DNA of 62,951 nt from Brevibacillus porteri (GTDB lineage Bacteria; Bacillota; Bacilli; Brevibacillales; Brevibacillaceae). The notes beneath the pieces were generated by a model. The model was not told where the DNA came from, ran no database searches, and saw only the letters and a program-made list of their open reading frames with translations. The stretch spans positions 1-62,951 of the forward strand of contig NZ_PXZO01000031.1 of NCBI RefSeq assembly GCF_003013475.1, given 5' to 3'. Shown in pieces: positions 41,421 to 50,169 of this stretch. The position numbers and the translations under genes are program-made. How positions within the stretch are numbered: the first letter of the stretch is position 1; each line of letters begins with the position of its first letter.

Positions 41421-41611
41421 TGGCACGAAAAGAACAACAAGCACAGGCCCCAGAGCTTGTGCAAACCAAACAAGAGTGGATCAAGAGCGCCGCTTACCTT
41501 GGAGCCGAACGGTTCGAGGTAGCAGGTGCTCTTTTTTCTGAAGCAGATGATCAACTACTGGCAGAAGGACAAGTGAAGAGCCGACTGACCAAATACAAAG
41601 GCGGGGTGTAA
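41420..41611 (+). CDS. Small tail-locus protein (XkzB-like position)
   Basis: 63 residues, GTG start overlapping the previous stop. EWIKSAAYLGAERFEVAGALF and LLAEGQVKSRLTKYKGGV are typical of the short gene before the sheath gene in PBSX-like clusters. Ends 2 bases before the sheath ATG. Role unknown. Confidence 0.55.
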   Translation: MARKEQQAQAPELVQTKQEWIKSAAYLGAERFEVAGALFSEADDQLLAEGQVKSRLTKYKGGV

Positions 41612-41613
41612 GC

Positions 41614-42951
41614 ATGACCATTCAACGTGAACGTCCGGGTGTAACGGTCGAATTGATCGCAAAAGCAAAAGAACGTGTAGTACCGAAGAGCGGAGTCGTA
41701 CTGGTGCCGTATCAAGCAGAGTGGGGTGCGCCAGATGAGCTGGTGAAGCTGGGTAGCTTTGAGGAGCGACTTGCTCAGACATTTGGCAAGGTCGATACCG
41801 TGGAGCTGGCAGCAGAAGGCGGCGCGACGATTCTCGCATACCGCATGACGAATGGCACAGCCACAAAAGCAGCGTATGAGCAAGCCGATGCGATCAGAGT
41901 CGAGGCTCTGTATCCAGGCTTGGTGGGTAACGAGCTGAAGGTTGCCATCACTTCCTCAACGTCCGAGCCAGGCAAAAAAGAACTCCAAGTAACAGGCCCT
42001 CTGCAAACCGAGAAGTTTTCGTTTGCGGATGCGAATGAGCTGGTAGCGAAAACAAGCCAATCCAACTACGTGCGTGTGAAAAAGCTGGGCGAGACTGCCG
42101 TTACAATCGTGCCAGAAACAGCGCTGACAGGAGCGAAAAGTGGCACAGTAGCGCTGACACCAGCTGACTCGACTAAGCTGTTCATGGCGGTTTCCGGTGC
42201 TGATTTTGACACGATGTATCTACCTTTTGATGATGCGGCTGTACAAGCGGCAGCGAAACAATTCATGAGCGATCGTCGCACACAAAATAAGAAGCTCAGC
42301 ACGCTGGTGATCGGCGGCAAGGTGGCGGATGACGAGAACATGGCGAAGCACATCGAGCGTTCTGTGGCGCAAAATGCCCGTTTTGTCGTGAATAGTGCCA
42401 TTGCTGGTCAACACAACAACGGAAAAGTATACGGCAGCCTGGTGTGGGCCGCATGGGTAGCGGGTATGATTGCCGCGACACCTGCGCATGAATCGCTGAC
42501 GGCCGTCGTCGTTCCATTGAAAAAAGCGCTCAAGGATTGGGGGCACACTGATATTTTGAGCGCACTCGGCTCTGGTACGCTGATCGCAACTCGCGACGGA
42601 GATGTGTACATCATCGAGAGCGCCGTGAATACGCTGGCGGTGCTAGGCACGCATGAGCGCGAGGACTATGGAAAAATCCGTGTCAGCATGACGTTGGATC
42701 AGATCGTCAACGACATCAGCCAAGTCGGCAAGAAATACAAAGGCAAGCTCGGCAACAACGATTTGGGCGGCGCGGTGTTTGTTTCTGCTGTCAACGCGTA
42801 CCTGACCGTCCGCGAGCAGCAGGGCGCGATTGATACAGGCTGGACATTTACGGATCAAAAGAACGGCATCGGGGATCGCCGTGGTTTCCTCTTGTCTGCG
42901 AAGCCGCTTGATGCCATCGAATACTTTGACATTGACTGGGAGGTGCTGTAA
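41614..42951 (+). CDS. xkdK: Contractile tail sheath protein
   Basis: 445 residues. The N-terminal RERPGVTVELIAKAKERVVPKSG and the C-terminal block (DQIVNDISQVGKKYKGKLGNNDLGGAVFVSAVNAYL, then AIEYFDIDWEVL) match XkdK/phage sheath proteins; WAAWVAGMIAATPAHESLT in the middle is the sheath hallmark. The sheath contracts to drive the tube through the target envelope. Followed directly by the tube gene. Confidence 0.93.
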   Translation: MTIQRERPGVTVELIAKAKERVVPKSGVVLVPYQAEWGAPDELVKLGSFEERLAQTFGKVDTVELAAEGGATILAYRMTNGTATKAAYEQADAIRVEALYPGLVGNELKVAITSSTSEPGKKELQVTGPLQTEKFSFADANELVAKTSQSNYVRVKKLGETAVTIVPETALTGAKSGTVALTPADSTKLFMAVSGADFDTMYLPFDDAAVQAAAKQFMSDRRTQNKKLSTLVIGGKVADDENMAKHIERSVAQNARFVVNSAIAGQHNNGKVYGSLVWAAWVAGMIAATPAHESLTAVVVPLKKALKDWGHTDILSALGSGTLIATRDGDVYIIESAVNTLAVLGTHEREDYGKIRVSMTLDQIVNDISQVGKKYKGKLGNNDLGGAVFVSAVNAYLTVREQQGAIDTGWTFTDQKNGIGDRRGFLLSAKPLDAIEYFDIDWEVL

Positions 42952-43404
42952 TTGGCTATTGCACGCGATATTAAACTGAAGAACTGCCAAATTTACGATG
43001 AAAACGGAGACCCGATCTTCGGTACCCTGGAAGGCAAAATGGTCCTCAAGGTAGAGTACGGTGACACGAACCGTCTGCAAAAAGGAAAAATCCAGACCGT
43101 CAACGACTGGCATGTAGAAGTGACGTTGAAAATTACCGCAACCAACGCTGCGTTGAAATACTACTGCGTCGATCAATTGACGCAAGGCAAGACCCCAGTC
43201 CTCCCATTCCTGATCGGCGAGACACTGGACAAGGAAGCGGGCAACTCCGAACGCGTCCGCATTTCCAATATCGTGCTGAACCCAGACGAAATTACGCTGT
43301 GGGAAGCCAAAGCAGACGGCAACGATCACGCGACCTACGACCTGAAAGGGATGTCCATCGAAAAGCCGGACTACCTGGATGAATTGCCAACCTACACGGA
43401 ATAG
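42952..43404 (+). CDS. xkdM: Tail tube protein
   Basis: 150 residues; TTG start immediately after the sheath stop. IFGTLEGKMVLKVEYGDTNRLQKGK and a beta-rich remainder, with size and position after the sheath, are those of XkdM-type inner tube proteins. The rigid tube is the part inserted into the target cell. Confidence 0.75.
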   Translation: MAIARDIKLKNCQIYDENGDPIFGTLEGKMVLKVEYGDTNRLQKGKIQTVNDWHVEVTLKITATNAALKYYCVDQLTQGKTPVLPFLIGETLDKEAGNSERVRISNIVLNPDEITLWEAKADGNDHATYDLKGMSIEKPDYLDELPTYTE

Positions 43405-43418
43405 GAGAGTGCTTGCAT

Positions 43419-43805
43419 ATGAACAAAAACAAACTCGAGAAATTTTTGGCCAAAGCCAATGAACAAGCATCGCGAAAAGAAATCACCGTAACCATCGACG
43501 GTGACGAATGGAAGGTTCGCCAACTGAATTTGTCCGAGCTGCGCGATTGCGAACGCATGGCTGACAAAGGCGAGAAAACGGATTGGTTCCTGTACAACGA
43601 TGCACGTCTGGTGAAAGCCACCGAGCACGATTTTCCTTGGAATCAGGAAGAGCTGAAGAAAGCGTACAAGGTCGGCACCAAGTACGAGCTCGTCGAGAAA
43701 GTTTTCCGCGACAATCCAGAGGGATACACCAAGCTGCTCAATGCGGTCCGTGAAGTCAATGCAACCCAGACGGAAGAAGAAGCTATTGAAGAAGCAAAAA
43801 ACTAA
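43419..43805 (+). CDS. xkdN: Tail assembly chaperone, unshifted product (XkdN-like)
   Basis: 128 residues; ATG 43419 with GGAGAG 9 bases upstream. Helical, acidic C terminus (TQTEEEAIEEAKN), size and position between tube and tape measure are those of gpG-type tail assembly chaperones. The stop TAA directly follows the heptamer A AAA AAC (43796-43802), in register for -1 slippage; see the extended product. Confidence 0.82.
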   Translation: MNKNKLEKFLAKANEQASRKEITVTIDGDEWKVRQLNLSELRDCERMADKGEKTDWFLYNDARLVKATEHDFPWNQEELKKAYKVGTKYELVEKVFRDNPEGYTKLLNAVREVNATQTEEEAIEEAKN

Positions 43806-43969
43806 TCCGATCTGACGGCGAGGCCTGGCATATTTGCCGCGCCTTTTTAAAAGGCAGAGGCCGCCCGTCGGATCTACTCGAGTACGAAGTCGATTTGTAC
43901 AAGCAGAAGCTGTTTATTTTTGCTTGTCAGATGATTGAGGCGGAGGACGAGGAAAGAGCTGGGGGGTAG
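43419..43969 (+). CDS. Tail assembly chaperone, predicted -1 frameshift product (gpGT-like)
   Basis: If ribosomes slip back one base on A AAA AAC (43796-43802), translation continues from CTA at 43802 for 55 more residues to TAG at 43967, giving 183 residues. The extension (EAWHICRAFLKGRGRPSDL, EVDLYKQKLFIFACQMIEAED) looks like real coding sequence and has no start or ribosome site of its own. Arms GACGGCG (43814-43820) and CGCCCGTC (43862-43869) can form a stimulatory stem 11 bases after the slip site. This is the conserved expression mode of tail chaperones in tailed phages. Confidence 0.8.
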
Positions 43970-44032
43970 GTCTCCCGGCTTTTTTCGGGTTTTGCTGAGT
44001 GTAGACATCTGGGAGGACAAGGAGGTGAAACA

Positions 44033-46174
44033 ATGGCAGGAACAATGATGGAAACGTTTGATGCTTATAGTGGAGTAGTAGGTAAATATGACGATTTCGC
44101 AAAAGGACTCCTGGGCTCACTAACTCCCATGATCGAAAAGGCTGTTGGAACAACGCTGAGTTCGGTTGCCCAAGAAGCTCAGGCGACAGAAAGAGAAAAG
44201 ACACTTTTTGAAGCTGGTGGCAAAGGTAAGGAGCAACTCCTGAAGATAGAAGAGACTTCCATAACCATACGTGAGCTCAACCCTGATATAAAGAAAGATC
44301 AAGCATACAGTCTCATCGCCAAAGCCGAACTTGTGCATGCATCCAATGGTTTAAAGTACGCAGAAAAAGCAGGCATGCTGAAAAATACGACGAGGTTTAC
44401 GGAAGATGAAATCATGAAAATGATGAGCTCCATTGAGATTTCTACTGGTGATGAAAGTACCGTTAGGCAGTCAAATGCCGTTCAGTATTTAAGCAACAAG
44501 GGAGGGGGAGCCGCGACTGGAAAATTTGTGGAGTCTATGGCTCACTTCAACCTTCAGAATGGCAATTTGCTGAATACGCCTGAAAAAATGTCCGCTACCT
44601 TTGTCTCAATCGGGAACCTTTTGAATGATTTTAAAACGTATGGTGCGTTGTATGAGAATGCGATGAAGATGTCGGATAATGGTGATCTCGCCGCAATCCT
44701 TGAGAAGCATTACAAGGCTCAAAATAAGAAGGATGCAAAGGCCAAGGCTGCCCAAGATATAGCAACGCTGAATCGAAGTCTCGCAACGGGGGAGAAAGAA
44801 ACAATAAATATCGCCCTTGGAAAACTCCTGATGACTTTTTCTAGCATCCAGGATAAGACGTTACAACAAAGTGCATTCGATACTTTGACAGGCGATGCCG
44901 GAGTTGACGTGGCGAAGGGTCTGCGAGAAGTAAAAGATATAACTACAGGGGCTTTTGTGCCGGAAATGGGGAAAGAGAGCCCATATAAAGTCGGGAATGA
45001 AGCGGTGAATGCGCATCAACTGTCCGCACAGAATGATGTTTATTTTAAACCTGGGCAGGCACAAGCGATGGCGAGAAACGAGGCCATCGAGATCGCGACT
45101 CAGTACGCAGAACAAATGTCTGGGATAAATACAGGGATTTCGAAAGCAGCTGAAGGAGTAATGGGCTCGTTTAACTCTTTGGACGAGTCGATAAAAAGTA
45201 CTGCGATTTTTACCGGAGGATTACTAATCCTTGGCAGTGCTCTGTACCATATAATATCTCAACTGAGAAAAATCAAAGATCTTCGGACAACCAAAGAAAA
45301 GTTTCCTCAAGAAGCGACTGGTGGAAAAGACTGCTGCTGTTGTTGCGATGGCACACAAAGCCCTTCTTCTAAAAAGAAATCAAAGAAAAAAAGTTCTCCG
45401 GATCACCGCCCTCCAACAGGAGAAAAATCTGCTTCGAATAGTGACGGTCCTCAAGGACAAGCGGGGAAAATTGACGGCAAAAACAAAAACCAAAACCAAA
45501 ACCAAAACAGTGCGCCAACTACCTCTTCTGCAGGAAATCAGCCCGGACCAGATAGTGGCGGCAATCATGCTGAGGCTGGTAAAGCTGCCAGCAAAGGTGG
45601 CTGGAAACAATTGCTGAAAGGAGGACTCAGAAGGGTTCCTCTTCTGGGAACTTTATTAGGCGTCACAGCTATTGCAGGCTCAGCGAACAAGCTGGATACT
45701 GCAGCACAAGTAGGGGCAGAAGCACTTGGTGGCTGGGGAGGGGCAGCAGCGGGAGCGGCTACTGGAGCAGTTATTGGTTCGGTGTTACCTGGGATTGGTA
45801 CAGCAATCGGGGGGATAGTTGGTGGACTTATTGGTGGCATGGGTGGATCAATGGCGGGTGGAGCCCTATACGATGGGATCAAGTCATGGTGGCAGGACAA
45901 GACTCCTGCGCAGTCTGCAACTATGCAACCACCAATTCAAGCAGGTCCTCCTGTTCCGAATCACTCACCTATCAGCAACTCAACCGGAAATCCGCAGCCT
46001 GTCTCCATTGCTATTCCGCAAGTATCGATTCCACTGCACGTACAAGGTGTATTGCAAGATATCCCAACCATGTTAAAAATGCTCAGTGATCCATCTGTCG
46101 CGCAGAGAATCAAGGACATCATCGAGCGCTCCCTGCTGGATGCAATAGAGACGAGGGGAGGGGTAACGACATGA
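44033..46174 (+). CDS. Tail tape measure protein
   Basis: 713 residues, with AAGGAGGTG before the ATG. Helical N-terminal 370 residues, a membrane-like helix (AIFTGGLLILGSALYHIISQL, about 397-417), then five consecutive Cys (KDCCCCCDG), a disordered lysine, serine and QN-rich linker, and glycine-rich hydrophobic segments (GGWGGAAAGAATGAVIGSVL and GIGGIVGGLIGG). Tape measures set tail length at roughly 0.15 nm per residue, which would give about 107 nm. It is short for the family. The next gene overlaps by 4 bases. Confidence 0.85.
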   Translation: MAGTMMETFDAYSGVVGKYDDFAKGLLGSLTPMIEKAVGTTLSSVAQEAQATEREKTLFEAGGKGKEQLLKIEETSITIRELNPDIKKDQAYSLIAKAELVHASNGLKYAEKAGMLKNTTRFTEDEIMKMMSSIEISTGDESTVRQSNAVQYLSNKGGGAATGKFVESMAHFNLQNGNLLNTPEKMSATFVSIGNLLNDFKTYGALYENAMKMSDNGDLAAILEKHYKAQNKKDAKAKAAQDIATLNRSLATGEKETINIALGKLLMTFSSIQDKTLQQSAFDTLTGDAGVDVAKGLREVKDITTGAFVPEMGKESPYKVGNEAVNAHQLSAQNDVYFKPGQAQAMARNEAIEIATQYAEQMSGINTGISKAAEGVMGSFNSLDESIKSTAIFTGGLLILGSALYHIISQLRKIKDLRTTKEKFPQEATGGKDCCCCCDGTQSPSSKKKSKKKSSPDHRPPTGEKSASNSDGPQGQAGKIDGKNKNQNQNQNSAPTTSSAGNQPGPDSGGNHAEAGKAASKGGWKQLLKGGLRRVPLLGTLLGVTAIAGSANKLDTAAQVGAEALGGWGGAAAGAATGAVIGSVLPGIGTAIGGIVGGLIGGMGGSMAGGALYDGIKSWWQDKTPAQSATMQPPIQAGPPVPNHSPISNSTGNPQPVSIAIPQVSIPLHVQGVLQDIPTMLKMLSDPSVAQRIKDIIERSLLDAIETRGGVTT

Positions 46175-46761
46175 TCCGTCTACAAGGCAAATACAGGCTG
46201 ACGTTTCCGGTAACTCCTGCGGAAATCCAGTTTCGCGGCTATGGCAACGACATCGAAAGCTCGACATCGATTACGTTATTGTCCGGTAATCGCATCTCTT
46301 CCAGACGCCCAAAGTCTATCTCCTTTGACTTCATCTTACCCGGAGACAGAACGGCTCCCTATGTCGAGGTACAGGGTTATCAAGGGCCCAGACAGTGGCT
46401 TGCTGGATTGGATCGCTTAACGGGTTCAGAAGCACTTTTGACTATTGACGAGCTTGATCTGGCTTGGAATGTGCTCATCGGGCCATGTGACGGCAAATTT
46501 CATGGGAAAAACGTCGATTTTCACGGCTCGATTGAGCTGCCGCTGTTTGTCAAAGATGAATTCATTACGTGGAGCAATCAGACGCAGCTTCTATCCCCGG
46601 GGGCGGTCATCACGCGACAGCAGCCAGCTCGTCCGAATACGAGCGGGAAGGTAGCAAAGAAGACGCAGAAGCAGCAAGCGGCCCCACGGATAGACAGTAA
46701 AAGGTTGGAAGACAGGAAAAGAGAGATTCACGAAAAGCTAGAAAGAGAAAATAGAATGTAA
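46171..46761 (+). CDS. Tail protein, XkdP-like without LysM
   Basis: 196 residues. The N-terminal YRLTFPVTPAEIQFRGYGNDIE and DFILPGDRTAPYVEV resemble the start of XkdP-type tail proteins, but the C terminus is a basic, proline and glutamine-rich tail and no LysM domain is present. It links tape measure and hub genes in order. Translation starts inside the end of the tape measure gene (ATGA). Confidence 0.7.
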   Translation: MIRLQGKYRLTFPVTPAEIQFRGYGNDIESSTSITLLSGNRISSRRPKSISFDFILPGDRTAPYVEVQGYQGPRQWLAGLDRLTGSEALLTIDELDLAWNVLIGPCDGKFHGKNVDFHGSIELPLFVKDEFITWSNQTQLLSPGAVITRQQPARPNTSGKVAKKTQKQQAAPRIDSKRLEDRKREIHEKLERENRM

Positions 46762-46776
46762 CGGAGGGCAGACGAA

Positions 46777-47730
46777 ATGAAAGTCATTTACGGAAAAGAA
46801 CAGACCCGCTATGACCTGACCCCAGCCGTTACCGAGCTTTCCTGGTCCTCGGCCAGGGGACAAATTGCTCAAAACTGTGATGTGAGAATCAAAGAAGGCC
46901 CGCCGCTGCAATCGGCGGGTTTTTTGATGCTCTTTGCAGGTGCAGAGTTAAAAGAATCCCAGCAGCTTTTTCATGGCCCGCTCGTTCGTTTTGACCGGGA
47001 TGATCGGACAGGAGATTTATCCGCAATAGCATACGAACTTGGCTGGTATTTGCAAAAAAACGAAATCTCCAGACTCAAGCTGGATGGAGATGCAGGGACA
47101 GAGCTTGCACGAATCATCAAGTCGGCAGGTATCCATTTTAGCTGCCCGGCGTTCGGTTTTACGATCAAGGAAAGAATACCGGCTCAATCGTATACATCAC
47201 TCTTTACATCGCTAACCGAGCAAGCGTATGAAAAGACAGGCATCCGCTATTTTGTGCAATACCAGCGAGACAAGCTGACGGTACTCCCCGAGGGGAAAAA
47301 CAGCATCATTCCGATGTTCAAGGCGAGCTTGCTCTCAAGCAGTTCGACGGGTGAGAGCATCGAGGAGGTTTACACCGTTGTGACAGCAGAGCGTTACCGG
47401 GATGATCGAGTGGTGAGCAGTGCAACGAAATCAAATGATAGCCTGGTCAAACAAATAGGACGCATGCAAAAAGTCATCGATGCAGGAGAGGACAAAAGCG
47501 TGGCTGGATTGGCAGCCAAGCAGCTTGCGGAGTTGTCCAAAATCCCCAAGACAAGGTCCATTTCGGTCAAGCACGAGGATGAAAATGCTGCGAGACTTCG
47601 CGCGGGCTGGCTCATCAAGATTATGGAAAAGGACAATAAAACCATCACAGATTGGATCGTCACCAACTGCCAAGCGCGTTGGCAGGGCGGTCAATACACG
47701 ATGGATCTCCAATTGGAAAGGAGGACGTAA
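46777..47730 (+). CDS. xkdQ: Baseplate hub protein (XkdQ / gpD-like)
   Basis: 317 residues. LTPAVTELSWSSARGQIAQNCDVRI and the C-terminal SISVKHEDENAARLRAGWLIKIMEKDNKTITDWIV with LERRT fit XkdQ, the late-control gpD-like hub that caps the tube under the spike. AACGGAGGGC precedes the ATG. Confidence 0.83.
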   Translation: MKVIYGKEQTRYDLTPAVTELSWSSARGQIAQNCDVRIKEGPPLQSAGFLMLFAGAELKESQQLFHGPLVRFDRDDRTGDLSAIAYELGWYLQKNEISRLKLDGDAGTELARIIKSAGIHFSCPAFGFTIKERIPAQSYTSLFTSLTEQAYEKTGIRYFVQYQRDKLTVLPEGKNSIIPMFKASLLSSSSTGESIEEVYTVVTAERYRDDRVVSSATKSNDSLVKQIGRMQKVIDAGEDKSVAGLAAKQLAELSKIPKTRSISVKHEDENAARLRAGWLIKIMEKDNKTITDWIVTNCQARWQGGQYTMDLQLERRT

Positions 47731-47733
47731 GGG

Positions 47734-47982
47734 ATGCATTCCGTCATTGCAAAACTGAGAGGGCACGCACAGGACGGCATCGAGAACACACAGGGGGAAT
47801 TCGGCAAGCTTTTGTCGCTCTCGCCCTTGTCTGTAAAGTTGGATGAGGACCCGACACCCTTGGAGCCGTATGAGCTGTCTGTACTGCGTTCTGCCCGATT
47901 GATGCAAGAAGATGTGGGCAAAAAAGTAGCTCTGTTTCGATGCAACAACGAACAATACCTCCTGCTTGGGGTGGTGGAATGA
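47734..47982 (+). CDS. xkdR: DUF2577 tail protein (XkdR-like)
   Basis: 82 residues. LSPLSVKLDEDPTPLEPYELSVLRSARL followed by a C-terminal segment with LFRCNNEQYLLLGVVE is the DUF2577/XkdR pattern. AAAGGAGG lies upstream inside the end of xkdQ; the next gene overlaps by 4 bases. Confidence 0.8.
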   Translation: MHSVIAKLRGHAQDGIENTQGEFGKLLSLSPLSVKLDEDPTPLEPYELSVLRSARLMQEDVGKKVALFRCNNEQYLLLGVVE

Positions 47983-48416
47983 TGTTTCCACAATTGCTAG
48001 GGACTGAAGAGATATTAGCGCAAGGAACCGAGCTGCCCATTCCGTGGACATACCGGTTCGATTGGGAAACGAAGCAGCTGAGGCAGGGACCAGATGGCAG
48101 ATATTTGCGCACTACGACTTACGTAGAGTACTTGGAGGAGACGGTGAAAAAGATCCTCCATACGAGGCGGTTCCGTTATGCGATCTACTCGGAGCGGTAT
48201 GGCGTGGATTTTTTGTCCGACAAAGGGAGGATGAGGTCTGCGCTGTCCTTGTCTGTGATTAAGGCACAGGTGCAAGAAGCGCTGGAAGCGCACAGTGAGA
48301 TTGAACGCGCGGAGGTGCTCGATATCCGCTTTGAGGGAAATCGGGTTATTTTGCATGTGGAGATTGCTGGGACGCGTGGTTCGACGAGAATGGAGGTGGA
48401 TGCATGGCAACGTTAG
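47979..48416 (+). CDS. xkdS: Baseplate wedge protein (XkdS/DUF2634, gp25-like)
   Basis: 145 residues from the ATG at 47979 that overlaps the XkdR stop. YLEETVKKILHTRRFRYAIYSERYGVDF is the gp25-like core of DUF2634. It seeds sheath assembly from the baseplate. Overlaps the next gene by 13 bases. Confidence 0.85.
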   Translation: MMFPQLLGTEEILAQGTELPIPWTYRFDWETKQLRQGPDGRYLRTTTYVEYLEETVKKILHTRRFRYAIYSERYGVDFLSDKGRMRSALSLSVIKAQVQEALEAHSEIERAEVLDIRFEGNRVILHVEIAGTRGSTRMEVDAWQR

Positions 48417-49219
48417 AGAAGCCGGAGATGCCGATACTTCGGGAGACGGCTGACCAGATTTATCAACGGATGGCGAACCGGATGGCAAAATTGGCTGAGC
48501 AGCGCGGAGATACGCCGCCTGCTACGGAGGAAGGGGAAATTTACTATGATCTGGGCTACCCGATTGCGGAGGAAATCAGCGATCAGCAGCAGCTTTTGGA
48601 ATATGGATTTCTACAGAGATTCCTTCCTTGGGCGGACGGAGAGTTTTTGGATGCAATCGGCGTATTCTTTGGACTGCAAAGGAATGTGGCAGAAGAGGAC
48701 GATGTCTACAGACAAAGGCTGATCGACAGGGCTCGAACAGAAGAAGGGGACGGACGCAGGCAAGACTATGAACGGTGGACCCGAAATGTTGAGGGCGTAG
48801 GGGGAGCAGTCGCCGTCGAGAAAGCACGACACGATTTGTCTATTGATGTGTACATTACGGACTTGGCTGGTCAGTCAGCTACACCTGCGCTGGCACAACA
48901 AGTACGGACGAAGCTGGAAGACAAGCGACGTGCGCTGCACGATCTCCAAATCCATCCTGCAAAAGTGTTTCCGGTAGCTGTTAATGTCAAAGTGATTACG
49001 CGTCCAGATGCAGATTTGGCAAAGATTCAAGAACAGATCATCAAGCAAATCCAAACCTATTTAAAAGGGCGTTCGCAGATCGTATACCAGCAGATCGGTG
49101 CGCTCTTTTTCGTGGATGGCGTGACGGATTTTACAGGTTACACCTTAAATGACGGGGAAGTGAACTTGACGGTACCTGCTGATTCTGTGGCGACGTTAAC
49201 CGTGGTGGTGACGACATGA
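48404..49219 (+). CDS. xkdT: Baseplate J-like protein (XkdT)
   Basis: 271 residues. GEFLDAIGVFFGLQRNVAEEDDVYRQRLIDRARTEEGDGRRQDYERW is the gp47/baseplate J signature (here DGRRQDYERWTR near residue 115), followed by VNVKVITRPDADLAKIQEQI. Forms the wedge ring with XkdS and XkdU. Start inside the end of xkdS. Confidence 0.9.
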   Translation: MATLEKPEMPILRETADQIYQRMANRMAKLAEQRGDTPPATEEGEIYYDLGYPIAEEISDQQQLLEYGFLQRFLPWADGEFLDAIGVFFGLQRNVAEEDDVYRQRLIDRARTEEGDGRRQDYERWTRNVEGVGGAVAVEKARHDLSIDVYITDLAGQSATPALAQQVRTKLEDKRRALHDLQIHPAKVFPVAVNVKVITRPDADLAKIQEQIIKQIQTYLKGRSQIVYQQIGALFFVDGVTDFTGYTLNDGEVNLTVPADSVATLTVVVTT

Positions 49220-49860
49220 TTCCAGAGCGCTATCGGCGGATGCTGCCGCCGCAATGGTATGAGAATGAAGTGGCGGAATACCACTTGGAAGGTGCGGGTA
49301 CAGCGGTAGATGCTTTCCATTCTCAGCGCGAGGACCTCCTGCAACAGTTTAGCCCATGGTCAGCAACCTGGGGACTGGATGTTTGGGATTGGATCTACTT
49401 TGGCAGTAAGCAATTGCAGACCATTGAAGAGCGACGTAAAAACATTCAAAGAAAGCATTGGGCTAGGTCGCCATTTACTTTACCTGTACTAGAAGCAATG
49501 GGGCAAGCTGCTGGAGAGCTAGAGAAAGTAACAGAGGATTTCCCGAATAAGGAGATTGTTTTCGAATTCTCAGCGGAACAACCAATTAATGCTGTTGGAT
49601 TGTCCAAGGATTTTGAGTGGATACGGCCTTTGCATGTCAATAGTAGCAGGGTGGCAGTTAACAGCAGAGGTGAAGATATCCTTATTTCGGCTCCAACTCG
49701 GTTTATTGAGGTTGAATATCCAATCTGTGGAATGGTCTACCCTGAAGACGACATGGAAGGACGCATTTTCCGAGAAACGGTGCAGGTTGCTGAGGCTACC
49801 CGTTTTCATGCGGTGAACTATCCGCTAACAAACATGATGTATCCAGAAGGGGAGGTGTAA
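49216..49860 (+). CDS. xkdU: Baseplate/tail protein (XkdU, DUF2313)
   Basis: 214 residues. MIPERYRRMLPPQWYENE, then LQQFSPWSATWGLDVWDWIYF and ERRKNIQRKHWARSPFTLPVLEAMGQAAGE, are the DUF2313/gpI-like pattern that adapts fibres to the baseplate. The last 60 residues repeat YPICGMVYPED and YPLTNMMYPEG, a small internal duplication. Overlaps xkdT by 4 bases. Confidence 0.82.
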   Translation: MIPERYRRMLPPQWYENEVAEYHLEGAGTAVDAFHSQREDLLQQFSPWSATWGLDVWDWIYFGSKQLQTIEERRKNIQRKHWARSPFTLPVLEAMGQAAGELEKVTEDFPNKEIVFEFSAEQPINAVGLSKDFEWIRPLHVNSSRVAVNSRGEDILISAPTRFIEVEYPICGMVYPEDDMEGRIFRETVQVAEATRFHAVNYPLTNMMYPEGEV

Positions 49861-49863
49861 GGC

Positions 49864-50169
49864 TTGGCTATCATTCAAAATCGGTTACTAGAATTGTTGC
49901 GAGATGATTTAAGTAATCAGATTAACGGGGCATTGATTAACGTAGACGGTACGCTACGATCCTATCCGATCTACAAAACAATAAAAAATGGCTTCAAAGT
50001 AACCAAATATATTTACTTAGACGATGTACAGGCACAAGGGCGCATTCAGTCCGTGGTATTAGTGGATAGTGAGGGCAACGCTCTAGCCATTAAAAACATG
50101 CAGGTGGTAAAGGGTGACAGCGGGCTGTTGGTTGCTTTTGAATTTTCTCTGGAAGTGAAGGTGGTATAA
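49864..50169 (+). CDS. Hypothetical tail-fibre module protein
   Basis: 101 residues, TTG start with GGGGAGGTG upstream. Beta-rich (IYLDDVQAQGRIQSVVLVDSEGNALAIKN). Located between xkdU and the fibre gene; such small proteins often belong to the fibre network. Not recognised. Confidence 0.6.
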   Translation: MAIIQNRLLELLRDDLSNQINGALINVDGTLRSYPIYKTIKNGFKVTKYIYLDDVQAQGRIQSVVLVDSEGNALAIKNMQVVKGDSGLLVAFEFSLEVKVV

